64,000 bases of DNA. Origin: UBA4416 sp040387475. GTDB taxonomy: Bacteria; Bacteroidota; Bacteroidia; B-17B0; Aurantibacillaceae. This document shows positions 1 to 8,484 of this stretch, piece after piece. Made by a program: the position numbers and the translations under genes. The notes beneath the pieces were generated by a model. It searched no databases, was not told the origin of the DNA, and saw only the letters and a program-made list of their open reading frames with translations. How positions within the stretch are numbered: the first letter of the stretch is position 1; each line of letters opens with the position of its first letter. The stretch lies in contig JAZKDT010000035.1 of the NCBI GenBank assembly GCA_040387475.1, positions 1 through 64,000 on the forward strand. Direction: 5' to 3'.

Positions 1-5
1 AAATC

Positions 6-36
6 TTTGGCAGATACAAAAAACCACCTATCTTTG
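6..36 (+). promoter_or_regulatory. Bacteroidota-type promoter of rplU-rpmA
   Basis: The sequence shows TTTG at 6-9, 19 bases, then TATCTTTG at 29-36. This matches the known primary-sigma consensus of the phylum (TTTG-N19/20-TAnnTTTG) at every defined position. A start site a few bases after 36 would give a leader of roughly 35 bases before the rplU ATG at 77. Confidence 0.75.
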
Positions 37-76
37 CCGTCCTTAAAAAAATTATTAACAATTAAAATTAACACTC

Positions 77-565
77 ATGTATGCAATTGTAGAAATAGCA
101 GGGCAACAATTTAAAGTGGAACGAGGCAATAAAGTTTACGTTCACCGCCTAGATGCTAATGAGGGTGCTAAAGTAGAGTTTGACAAAGTTTTCTTATTAG
201 ATAACGGCGGAAAAATCTCTGTTGGAGCCCCAACTGTTGATGGCGCAAAAGTTGTAGCCACAGTAATCGAACACTTAAAGGGCGATAAAGTTATCGTATT
301 TAAGAAATTACGTCGTAAAGGATACCAAAAATGGAATAACCACCGTCAACATTTGACTCAGTTATTAATTCAAGGTGTACTTGCTAAAGGTGATACTTTA
401 AAAGACGAATTAAAAGCTGAAAAATCAGTTCGCGAGTTCTTAGCTCCAAGCCACAGAAATCCTGTAGTTAGAGAAGAAGTTGTGGTTGAGAAAAAAGCGC
501 CTGCTAAAAAAGCAGCAGCTAAAAAAGCACCTGCAAAAAAAGCAGCTAAAAAAACTGAAGAATAA
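77..565 (+). CDS. rplU: 50S ribosomal protein L21 with basic C-terminal tail
   Basis: L21 is a 23S rRNA-binding protein of the large ribosomal subunit. The first ~100 residues are the normal L21 fold, beginning MYAIVEIAGQQFKVERGN and containing the conserved basic patch KKLRRKGYQKWNNHRQ near residues 75-92. The protein is 162 residues long against about 103 in E. coli. The extra ~60 residues end in an alanine/lysine/proline tract (units like AAKKAPAKKA) that resembles a histone-H1 tail and is probably disordered and rRNA- or DNA-binding; L21 tails of this sort are familiar in Bacteroidota. It is followed after 32 bases by rpmA, the usual L21-L27 pair, and preceded by a strong promoter. Confidence 0.97.
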   Translation: MYAIVEIAGQQFKVERGNKVYVHRLDANEGAKVEFDKVFLLDNGGKISVGAPTVDGAKVVATVIEHLKGDKVIVFKKLRRKGYQKWNNHRQHLTQLLIQGVLAKGDTLKDELKAEKSVREFLAPSHRNPVVREEVVVEKKAPAKKAAAKKAPAKKAAKKTEE

Positions 566-597
566 TTAAAAATATTAACCATTAAATTTAATTTAAA

Positions 598-858
598 ATG
601 GCACATAAAAAAGGAGCCGGTTCCACAAACAACGGTCGTGAATCACACAGTAAACGTTTAGGCGTTAAAATCTTCGGTGGTCAAGCTTGTATCTCTGGAA
701 ACATTATTGTTCGTCAGCGTGGTACAAAACATAACCCGGGAATCAATGTAGGTATGGGAAAAGATCATACTTTATTCGCTTTGATCGATGGAAAAGTTGT
801 TTTCAAAAAGAAAAAAGACGACAGATCTTACGTTTCAGTTGTTCCTGTAGAGGCATAA
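598..858 (+). CDS. rpmA: 50S ribosomal protein L27
   Basis: L27 lies at the peptidyl-transferase centre, with its N-terminus reaching towards the P-site tRNA. The 86-residue protein has the family length and the characteristic start MAHKKGAGSTNNGRESHSKRLG, and the central motif GNIIVRQRGTKHNPG is intact. There is no Firmicutes-type N-terminal extension that would need proteolytic removal. It is co-transcribed with rplU and ends 25 bases before an intrinsic terminator. Confidence 0.97.
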   Translation: MAHKKGAGSTNNGRESHSKRLGVKIFGGQACISGNIIVRQRGTKHNPGINVGMGKDHTLFALIDGKVVFKKKKDDRSYVSVVPVEA

Positions 859-883
859 CAAGAAGCACTATTTATAGAACTTG

Positions 884-913
884 AAAGCCCTCCGGAAAAA
901 ACGGTGGGCTTTT
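884..913 (+). terminator. intrinsic terminator after rpmA
   Basis: AAAGCCC (884-890) pairs with GGGCTTT (906-912), with an inner CCG/CGG extension and an A-rich loop, followed by a T-rich run. It closes the rplU-rpmA operon. It overlaps a GTG at 904 that could be taken as the start of the next gene, which argues for the later ATG at 937. Confidence 0.8.
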
Positions 914-936
914 CTTGTTTTTGTGAATTAACAGCA

Positions 937-1398
937 ATGAGCCTGAAAAACAGTTTATATATGATATTGCTTACGGTGTGCCTTTTGGCTTGTCGCGCAA
1001 AACCCGCACCTCCGCAGGTTATGGAACAAACTGCCTTTTATACACTGAGCCTGACCAGGGATACTATTAAAAAAAATACCACCTTCACGATCACAAAAGT
1101 TCAGATCGCGCATACGAAGATCAATTATCATATCGATGAACAACAAGCTAAAAATCCTCATTTTTTAAGCATAGAGATCACCGACAAAAGCAATCATGTT
1201 ATTCACGCCTTTACAGACCATCCTTTATATAAGCGGTTTGATTTATATCAGGAATCTGGGGAAATCGAATCAAAATCAATATCTTTACAACAAGGAGAAA
1301 CTGTTTTTAGAGTGCCTTATTTTTCTGAGTATAAAAAAATAAAAATTACCGAAACCATTAATTTTACCCAAGGTAAAGAAATAACCATTCAACCATGA
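937..1398 (+). CDS. lipoprotein of unknown function
   Basis: I do not recognise the family. With the ATG at 937 the product is 153 residues and begins with a short type II signal peptide: MSLKNSLYMILL, hydrophobic core, lipobox LLAC. The mature part is hydrophilic with alternating beta-like segments and no extra cysteines, consistent with a small beta-sandwich held at a membrane. A GTG at 904 in the same frame lies inside the rpmA terminator stem, so I prefer 937. The stop codon overlaps the start of the M64 peptidase gene by four bases (ATGA), so the two are translationally coupled and may act together at the envelope. Confidence 0.75.
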   Translation: MSLKNSLYMILLTVCLLACRAKPAPPQVMEQTAFYTLSLTRDTIKKNTTFTITKVQIAHTKINYHIDEQQAKNPHFLSIEITDKSNHVIHAFTDHPLYKRFDLYQESGEIESKSISLQQGETVFRVPYFSEYKKIKITETINFTQGKEITIQP

Positions 1399-2786
1399 GA
1401 TATCATATTTTAGTTTTATTCTTCTTTCTGGGTTTCTGTGTGAACAGCCAGATAACTACCGGGGTTGATACGGTTTGGAAAACGGGGCCAATGAGTAATC
1501 GTATTAACCTGGTATTTATGGGTGATGGCTATACAACATCCCAAATCCCTTTATTTCTTTCAGATGTTAACAACACTTTTACGTATTTGTTAAACGTTCC
1601 ACCTTTCAATAACTATAAAAATTATTTTAATGTATACGCTATCAAATGTGAGTCACCGCAATCAGGTGTTTCGCATCCTGCAACCGCAACTGATGTCACT
1701 GAGCCAGTGATTCCTGTTTCGGCTGTGACCAATTATTTTAATACACGTTTTGATAATTACAATACACATCGTTTAATTTACTCCATGAATCCGAGCGAGG
1801 TTTATAATGTGTTAGCGAACAATTTTCCGAATTACAGCCAGGTTGTTATTTTGGGTAACTCACCCGAGTATGGAGGCGCTGGCGGCAACTATGCTGTTTC
1901 TTCAACACATACCTCGGCCAAAGAAATTGTTGCCCATGAGATGGGTCATTCGTTTGCCGGTTTGGCAGATGAATATTGGGCAGGAGGCGGCTCTGAGAAG
2001 CCAAACATGACGAGCGATGGAAACGCATCCACTGTAAAGTGGAATCAGTGGGTAGGAACTACGGGAGTGGGTGTTTATCCGTACGGAACCGTAGCACCCG
2101 ATAATACATGGTTCAGGCCACATCAAAATTGTAAAATGCGTTATTTGAATCAACCATTTTGTGCCGTATGTAAGGAAGCTATCATCGAAAAAATACATTC
2201 TCTGATAACGGTTATTGATTCCTATTCACCTTCCAGTTCTTCGATAGTTACATATACTACCGCAACGCAGTTGTTTAAAACAAAACTGGTATTGCCTAAC
2301 CCCAATACCTTAAAAACAACCTGGTCGGTAAATGGCGTGGATGTGGCATATAACCAGGATTCGTTATTACTAAACAGCTCGGCCATGCCCGTTGGCAACA
2401 ATTCGTTGTTATTTACGGCAATGGATACAACGTTATTATCGAGAGATCTGACACATCCTTTTGTGCATACATTCTCCGTTTTATGGAATATTAATAATTT
2501 GTATGCTGGTATTCACGAGATAGAAGCACGTTTAGAGTACTCGATGTATCCTAATCCCACATCGGATAAAGTGAATTTAAAGTATAAATTACTGGAAGAA
2601 TCAGATATCACCATTTCAATCATCGACACAGAAGGAAAAACAATCATTGCCGGAAAAACAAGTAAGCAGCCATTAGGAGAATATAAAACAGAAACTGATA
2701 TCAGCCAGTTGAAAAACGGCACTTACTTTTTAGCTATTCAAATCAATTCACAAGTCATAAATAACAAATTTGTAATTCTTAAATAA
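1395..2786 (+). CDS. secreted M64 (IgA peptidase-like) metallopeptidase with T9SS type A sorting domain
   Basis: Predicted zinc metallopeptidase of the M64 family. A signal peptide covers about residues 1-19. The family signature NRINLVFMGDGYT lies at 35-47. The zinc site HEMGHSFAGLADEY (181-194) supplies His181, Glu182 and His185, with the family's downstream Asp-Glu. A beta-rich region of ~130 residues follows, and the last ~75 residues (YPNPTSDKVNL through to FVILK) form a type A T9SS sorting domain, so the enzyme should cross the outer membrane and be released or surface-bound. M64 contains the Clostridium IgA protease, but most Bacteroidota members have no known substrate. It overlaps the lipoprotein gene by four bases and lies four bases before serS, so all three are probably one transcript. 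Confidence 0.88.
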   Translation: MRYHILVLFFFLGFCVNSQITTGVDTVWKTGPMSNRINLVFMGDGYTTSQIPLFLSDVNNTFTYLLNVPPFNNYKNYFNVYAIKCESPQSGVSHPATATDVTEPVIPVSAVTNYFNTRFDNYNTHRLIYSMNPSEVYNVLANNFPNYSQVVILGNSPEYGGAGGNYAVSSTHTSAKEIVAHEMGHSFAGLADEYWAGGGSEKPNMTSDGNASTVKWNQWVGTTGVGVYPYGTVAPDNTWFRPHQNCKMRYLNQPFCAVCKEAIIEKIHSLITVIDSYSPSSSSIVTYTTATQLFKTKLVLPNPNTLKTTWSVNGVDVAYNQDSLLLNSSAMPVGNNSLLFTAMDTTLLSRDLTHPFVHTFSVLWNINNLYAGIHEIEARLEYSMYPNPTSDKVNLKYKLLEESDITISIIDTEGKTIIAGKTSKQPLGEYKTETDISQLKNGTYFLAIQINSQVINNKFVILK

Positions 2787-2790
2787 TTTT

Positions 2791-4065
2791 ATGTTACAGT
2801 TAGCATACATCAGAGATAATAAAGAAGACGTTTTAAAACGCTTAGCGATCAAGAATTTTAAAGATGCTGAAAACATCATCAACTCAGTAATTGAGTTGGA
2901 CAATAGTCGTAAAAGTGCACAACGTCAGGCCGACGACACCAAAGCTGAAGCCAATAACATCGCCAAGCAAATAGGTGAGTTAATGAAGTCAGGCAAGAAA
3001 GAAGAGGCTGAGGCTTTAAAATTAAAAACGTCTGAATTAAAAGCGAGCGAAAAAAGCTTTGACGAAACATTAAAAAACATCGAAACCGAAATCCATAAAT
3101 TATTGGTAACGGTCCCTAACTTACCTAATTTATCCGTGCCGGTAGGTAAAACGCCCGAAGATAATGAAGTAGTGAATGAGCACGGGGCTATTCCGAAATT
3201 ACATGCTGCCGCCACACCGCATTGGGAATTAACTACGAAATACGACCTTATTGATTTTGAATTGGGTGTAAAGTTAACCGGGGCAGGTTTTCCGGTGTAT
3301 AAAGGCAAAGGCGCAAGATTGCAACGCGCTTTGATAAACTATTTTTTAGATAAAGCAACAGCGGCGGGATACAATGAGGTACAACCACCGATCCTTGTAA
3401 ACGCAGAAAGTGGATACGGAACGGGTCAGTTACCGGATAAAGAAGGACAAATGTACCACTGCCAGGTAGATGATTTATATTTAATACCTACTGCTGAGGT
3501 GCCAATTACCAATATGTACCGCGATGTGATGTTAAAGGAAAGTGATTTGCCTATAAAAAACTGTGGGTATACACCTTGCTTTAGAAGAGAAGCCGGAAGT
3601 TACGGAAAAGATGTGCGCGGTTTAAATCGTTTACACCAGTTTGATAAGGTAGAGATTGTGCAAATTACAGCTCCTGAAAATTCTTATAATACCTTAGAGA
3701 ATATGCGTGAGTTTGTATGTAGTTTACTACAGGAGTTGGAGTTGCCTTACCGCACCTTAAAATTATGCGGTGGCGATATGAGCTTTGGTTCTGCTTTAAC
3801 TTATGATTTAGAAGTATGGAGTGCCGCACAGCAACGTTGGTTAGAAGTAAGCTCTGTATCTAACTTTGAAACTTTTCAAACCAATCGATTAAAATGCAGA
3901 TATAAAGATGCTACAGGTAAAACACAATTAGCGCATAGCTTAAATGGAAGTGCTTTAGCGTTACCTCGCATCGTCGCATCCCTGTTAGAAAATAATCAAA
4001 CAGAAGCGGGTATTAAAATGCCAAAGGTGTTAGTGCCGTATACCGGTTTTGAGATGATCAGTTAA
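2791..4065 (+). CDS. serS: seryl-tRNA synthetase
   Basis: Charges tRNA-Ser (and tRNA-Sec where present) with serine in the cytoplasm. The 424-residue length is normal. The first ~110 residues are the long antiparallel coiled-coil arm that contacts the tRNA variable arm. The class II catalytic domain follows, with motif 2 PCFRREAGSYGKDVRGLNR around residues 264-282 and motif 3 near the C-terminus (NGSALALPRI). It lies four bases downstream of the M64 peptidase stop, so this essential gene appears to be expressed from a transcript that starts further upstream. A bidirectional terminator follows. Confidence 0.97.
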   Translation: MLQLAYIRDNKEDVLKRLAIKNFKDAENIINSVIELDNSRKSAQRQADDTKAEANNIAKQIGELMKSGKKEEAEALKLKTSELKASEKSFDETLKNIETEIHKLLVTVPNLPNLSVPVGKTPEDNEVVNEHGAIPKLHAAATPHWELTTKYDLIDFELGVKLTGAGFPVYKGKGARLQRALINYFLDKATAAGYNEVQPPILVNAESGYGTGQLPDKEGQMYHCQVDDLYLIPTAEVPITNMYRDVMLKESDLPIKNCGYTPCFRREAGSYGKDVRGLNRLHQFDKVEIVQITAPENSYNTLENMREFVCSLLQELELPYRTLKLCGGDMSFGSALTYDLEVWSAAQQRWLEVSSVSNFETFQTNRLKCRYKDATGKTQLAHSLNGSALALPRIVASLLENNQTEAGIKMPKVLVPYTGFEMIS

Positions 4066-4088
4066 TATTAAGTATGGAATTATAAAAC

Positions 4089-4124
4089 AAAAAACCCGCT
4101 TAGAATTTTCTGAGCGGGTTTTTT
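4089..4124. terminator. bidirectional terminator between serS and the convergent T9SS gene
   Basis: AAAACCCGCTTAGAA pairs with TTCTGAGCGGGTTTT with one G-U wobble, flanked by A-rich sequence on the left and T-rich on the right. It can therefore terminate serS on + and the large gene on -. Confidence 0.85.
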
Positions 4125-4141
4125 GTTTCTCGTTAAAACGA

Positions 4142-7100
4142 TTATTCTTTCACTAGTTTTAAAGTTTGTTGTTTACCATTTTGAATGACATTAATAAAAT
4201 AAATTCCGGCAGGTTGATTTTGAATATCTAAATTATTTTTGCCCGTCTCCATAGTTTCATTTAACACCACTTGACCTAAAGTATTCGTTATGATAATTTG
4301 GGAAATTGTATTTAATTCAACATTAAATAAACCATTATTTGGGTTAGGATAAATATTCAAATCAAATGTATTGCCTTCGGTAATTGAATTATTATCAATT
4401 GTTCTTGAATTAGCAAAATCAACTGCTCCGTTATCTTTAGCACTTAATGCGGTCACCTGACAGGTTTCTCCGTATGCACCCCAAACTCCACCTGAATAAG
4501 CAGCTACCTGTATATCGTAAGTAACTCCCGCTTGTGTGGTAGAAATGTATGATAAAGCAAAATTGGTACTGGTCGTATTTCTTGTATTGGTAACATTTAA
4601 AGGTTGGCCTGCATTTACAACAAGTAATCGGTAATTGGTAGCACCTGGTACTGCATCAAATGTGAATACGGTTCCTCTTGTTGCTACCGAAGAATTACAA
4701 ACATTGGAAGATAATTGTGTAGTTGGAATACCTGCGGGCGTGGTAATATTACACATGCTACCATATGGCTGCCAGGTATTATTTACATAGGCACTTATTC
4801 GTATATCATAAGTTCTACCGTATTGAATGCCGGGAACCCATGATAAATTAAAATAACTCACGGTATTATTTCTAACATTAACTACGCTAAATGATTGCGC
4901 GGCATTCACAATTTCAAATCGGTAATTAGTAGCACCCGGCACTAAAGTAAAGTTTAAATTCTGGTTGAGGTTACTTAATGTAACATTGCAGAAACCTGCG
5001 TTAAATTGCGTAGTGGTAATAGTAGATGGTGTAGTAACAGTACATGTATTGCCATAGGCCTGCCAAACGCCACCAACATACGCCGCAACTTTAACGTTAT
5101 ATGTTCTTCCGTATTGGATCCCGGGGATCCATGACATTTTAAATGTGGTTAAATTATTCCCGCGTACATTAACTGTACTAAATGGTTGTGAAGCATTAGT
5201 GATCTCTAACCTGTAATTGGTTGCACCCGATACAGCTGTAAATCCAAGATTCTGATCTAACGTGTTTAAGGTTGCACCGCATGATGCAGGAATCAATTGA
5301 GAACCAGGACAGTTACTTACTGTTAATACACTGGTAGTTGAGTTAACGCAACCATTGATATCTGTTCCTGTAACGGTATACGTAGTTGTGATTGAAGGGG
5401 AAACTATATTAACCGCCGTAGTTGCACCATCACTCCAGGTATATGAGCTTGCGCCACTTGCCGTTAACGATGTAGAGCTTCCTAAACAAATAGTAGGTGT
5501 TCCACTTACATTAACGGAGGGTAATGCATTCACAGTGACAGAACTTACGGCAGTATTTGAACAACTATTGCCATCAGTTCCTGTTACAGTATAATCTGTA
5601 TTAGCGGTAGGGCTAACGACGTTAGTTCCGCTAGAATATACATAAGAGGTTGCACCTGTTGGATTCATGGTGAAAGAACTACCGGTACAAACAGGGCCAC
5701 TATTCACAGATACATTTGGCAAAGCGTTTACCGTAACTGAACTAACTGCTGTATTTTCGCACCCGTTAATATCAGAACCTGTTACTGTATAATCAGTATT
5801 AGCAACAGGACTCACGATATTATTGCCACCCGAAATAGTATAGGTGATACCTCCCGTTGGGCTGATAGTGAAAGAATTACCTGCACAAATTGACCCACTG
5901 TTAACAGTGATGATTGGCCCTACACATTGTTGCACAGAGATGTTTAAGACAACATCATCAATTTTCCAATTTGCAGTATTTATAGCGGGACTTCCGGTTC
6001 CACTGTGTCCATAAATTCGAAAAGTGACAGCGTCACCAGCAGTTGACGAAGTAGATGAAAAAGAAGGAGATTGTAATGCCCAAACACCCCCTGTTGATAA
6101 TGTGCCGGTGGCAAGATTGGAAACAAAATTATCTCGGCTTGAACGTATGCTAAACGCCGCTGGACCTGTACCCGAGGAACGGGATGCGAAACTCATACCG
6201 CTTAACGTTACATAATGATTTGCCGCAGGGGTTAATATAAATTCGAAATAGGCGCTTCCACCTGCCGCGGTATTTATTGCACCGATTTTTGCAGCAGCCT
6301 GAGCATTAAAACTGCCTGATGCTCCTGCATAACCGGATGAAGGGGTGGCTGAAGCCGTTATCACGGTTGTTCCATTATTGTTTCCCTGAACCATATTTGA
6401 AACAGTTAAGTTTGTAAAAGGAGTTCCCGAAGAAGGGGATACCAGACCTGAACCAGTACCAAAATTCCATGTTACAGGTGATGGAGAAATACTAATAGAA
6501 CTGCTCGTTGAATTAGTAAGAGTACCAGATGCAGCACTTAAAGTATATACTCCTGCCTGGTCAAATTGAATGGCACTAAATGTTGCAACCCCGGCAACAG
6601 CCGCAACGGCCGTTGTTCCGGATAAAATTCCTGGTCCACTTGCTTTTGATAATGTAATAGTTCCTGTGTAATTTACATCCACCGTATTATCTGCACGATG
6701 AGCTTCAACGGTAAAGGAATTTATGTCAGTACCAGTAATTCCAGAGGAGGGAACCCCAACAAAAGACAGCTGGGTTGCCACGCCTAAAACTGTGAAGGGA
6801 GAAGAACTTCCTGAAGCTAAGTTGTCACCCGAAGTCCTTGTAGCAGTTAATACCACCCCAGTTCCAGCATTCGGTAAAATAACCCCCGTTAGAACTGTAG
6901 AATTTGAACCGGCGATGATAGAACCGGATACTGTTCCTCCTATGGTGCCAGCATTTCCATTGCTTGTTAAATTAAAAAAAGTTGTTGCACTTACATTTTG
7001 TGTCACATTACTGTTATCTTGAGATTCTACTGTTACGTTAAATCCACTGCCCTGTATAGGAGAACTGGGAGAGATGGCGGTAATCACAAATTTGGTGGGA

Positions 7101-8170
7101 GCCGCCGCCGTAGTAATTAAAAATGTTTGAGTATTTGAAGCTGCAAGCGCCCCAGTTGTTAAGACATCCACAGTAGCTGTTCCTGCAGAAAGTATATCAG
7201 CTGCGGTTATATTTGCTGTAAGTTGAGTAGCACTCACAAATGTTGTAGTTCTGTTAGAGTTATTCCATCTCACGGTAGACAAACCATTTATGAAATTAGT
7301 GCCTGTTACAGTTAAAGTAAATGCAGAACCTCCGGATGTTGTATTATTTGGATTTAATAACGAGGTTGTAGGGGTTTTTGGTGTAACTGAAACTTTAAAG
7401 TTGTCAAAGTCTGAACTTAAATTTGCTCCGGTGGCATGTGACCATAAAAAACCAAAATTTGTAAGACTTAAAGCTGTATGCGTTGAATTTGATGTTGTTG
7501 TTCCTTTTTGCGAATTTACTCCGCTACCTGGGTCTGCCCAAGCCGATGCACCATCGTCACGAATAAATAACGACCAGCTATTTGTTGCAGGATCGTACGT
7601 AACGCGCACACTTACATAGTTATTAGTATTAGCAATATCACTTGCACCTGAGGAACAGATATTAGAAAGGGTGCCGTTAATGCCTCCTGTATAACTTACT
7701 AATCTAATGGGATCAGGTGTACCGGAACTACCATAAACGATGGCGTAACCGTTACCGGAAGTTAATACGTTGCTTGTTCCAGCTAATACAATAGCTGATC
7801 CATAAGCTCCACTGGCCGGTATGGCCGGATTATTGGACGATGCCCTGTTCCACCTAAAGTTAAAGGTCCAGGTCACAGTGCCACTATTGGTGGATAAAAT
7901 ACTGTTGTATGGCGAAGCAAATACTGAAGTACTTCCTGAAGCAAAGGAAATACCATTTGCCGGGCCCGTACCGCCGGAACCAATACTTAAGTATGAGTTA
8001 GTTGTAACTGCACTAATATTTGACGCCAGTGTGTTTGAGTAAGACGTGGAAGGAGTTCCACCCGGACTTAGTGTTGCGCGATTAAAATCATCTGTAAAGA
8101 CAACTGTTTGCGCATTAACGGCGGTAAATAAAACCGCTAAGAATAGCATGGTAAATTTTATTTTTTTCAT
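4142..8170 (-). CDS. large secreted multidomain protein with T9SS type A sorting domain
   Basis: Exported surface or extracellular protein of about 1,342 residues. I start it at the ATG at 8170, which gives the clean signal peptide MKKIKFTMLFLAVLFTAVNAQ; an upstream in-frame ATG at 8203 adds only 11 residues. Domains in order, approximate: a lectin/LamG-like beta domain (20-265); an IPT/TIG domain (270-360); two Ig-like domains (365-560); a choice-of-anchor-like beta domain (570-750); three short Ig-like repeats with paired cysteines and the motif TYTVTG (755-965); three ~90-residue fibronectin-like repeats sharing LxFTxVxGATNYRxEI and GIQYGRTY (970-1245); and a type A T9SS domain (IYPNPNNGLFNVEL... 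to LKLVKE). No catalytic motif is visible, so adhesion or glycan binding is the best guess. Confidence 0.85.
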   Translation of the reverse strand: MKKIKFTMLFLAVLFTAVNAQTVVFTDDFNRATLSPGGTPSTSYSNTLASNISAVTTNSYLSIGSGGTGPANGISFASGSTSVFASPYNSILSTNSGTVTWTFNFRWNRASSNNPAIPASGAYGSAIVLAGTSNVLTSGNGYAIVYGSSGTPDPIRLVSYTGGINGTLSNICSSGASDIANTNNYVSVRVTYDPATNSWSLFIRDDGASAWADPGSGVNSQKGTTTSNSTHTALSLTNFGFLWSHATGANLSSDFDNFKVSVTPKTPTTSLLNPNNTTSGGSAFTLTVTGTNFINGLSTVRWNNSNRTTTFVSATQLTANITAADILSAGTATVDVLTTGALAASNTQTFLITTAAAPTKFVITAISPSSPIQGSGFNVTVESQDNSNVTQNVSATTFFNLTSNGNAGTIGGTVSGSIIAGSNSTVLTGVILPNAGTGVVLTATRTSGDNLASGSSSPFTVLGVATQLSFVGVPSSGITGTDINSFTVEAHRADNTVDVNYTGTITLSKASGPGILSGTTAVAAVAGVATFSAIQFDQAGVYTLSAASGTLTNSTSSSISISPSPVTWNFGTGSGLVSPSSGTPFTNLTVSNMVQGNNNGTTVITASATPSSGYAGASGSFNAQAAAKIGAINTAAGGSAYFEFILTPAANHYVTLSGMSFASRSSGTGPAAFSIRSSRDNFVSNLATGTLSTGGVWALQSPSFSSTSSTAGDAVTFRIYGHSGTGSPAINTANWKIDDVVLNISVQQCVGPIITVNSGSICAGNSFTISPTGGITYTISGGNNIVSPVANTDYTVTGSDINGCENTAVSSVTVNALPNVSVNSGPVCTGSSFTMNPTGATSYVYSSGTNVVSPTANTDYTVTGTDGNSCSNTAVSSVTVNALPSVNVSGTPTICLGSSTSLTASGASSYTWSDGATTAVNIVSPSITTTYTVTGTDINGCVNSTTSVLTVSNCPGSQLIPASCGATLNTLDQNLGFTAVSGATNYRLEITNASQPFSTVNVRGNNLTTFKMSWIPGIQYGRTYNVKVAAYVGGVWQAYGNTCTVTTPSTITTTQFNAGFCNVTLSNLNQNLNFTLVPGATNYRFEIVNAAQSFSVVNVRNNTVSYFNLSWVPGIQYGRTYDIRISAYVNNTWQPYGSMCNITTPAGIPTTQLSSNVCNSSVATRGTVFTFDAVPGATNYRLLVVNAGQPLNVTNTRNTTSTNFALSYISTTQAGVTYDIQVAAYSGGVWGAYGETCQVTALSAKDNGAVDFANSRTIDNNSITEGNTFDLNIYPNPNNGLFNVELNTISQIIITNTLGQVVLNETMETGKNNLDIQNQPAGIYFINVIQNGKQQTLKLVKE

Positions 8171-8484
8171 TTCGTAGATATTTAGGCGGCAAATTTCCGC
8201 CAAAAAACGGGGAAATCAAAACGCTTTAACGTTATATAATGAACCATTAGCGAACATTTTAGATTTTAACATTTAACATTTATTCTTTAGATGTTGACAA
8301 TCAATATATTGAATTTTTTAACATTCAATCTTTGACCTTTAACCGAAAAAACTTTAACACGTAAGAACTAATTTATTATCGTTTATTTAATATTGGAAAA
8401 TTAATCATTATGTGGATGAAGGGATTTAGCCATGAAACAATATAGCACTTGCAATAGCGTTATATAATTTATACTTTAGTATCA
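8171..8484. other. divergent intergenic region with palindromes and a direct repeat
   Basis: 314 bases between a T9SS gene (-) and a histidine kinase (+). It is very AT-rich and has no credible ORF. It contains the palindrome TCAATATATTGA (8301-8312), the inverted repeat ATTGAAT-N8-ATTCAAT (8308-8329), and the 11-mer CGTTATATAAT twice, at 8230-8240 and 8458-8468. These could be operator-like sites or chance in AT-rich DNA. Confidence 0.5.
8449..8479 (+). promoter_or_regulatory. candidate promoter of the histidine kinase gene
   Basis: TTGC at 8449-8452, 19 bases, then TACTTTAG at 8472-8479, one mismatch from TAnnTTTG. The ATG is at 8485, so the transcript would be leaderless or nearly so. The -33 box is only a partial match. 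Confidence 0.35.

Noticed and set aside
370..606. 78-codon minus-strand open frame
   Set aside because: Antisense of the L21 lysine/alanine tail; its Phe/Ala-rich product is a by-product of the repeat codons.
904..936. Earlier GTG start for the lipoprotein gene
   Set aside because: It lies in the rpmA terminator stem and would put extra residues before a signal peptide that is complete from 937.
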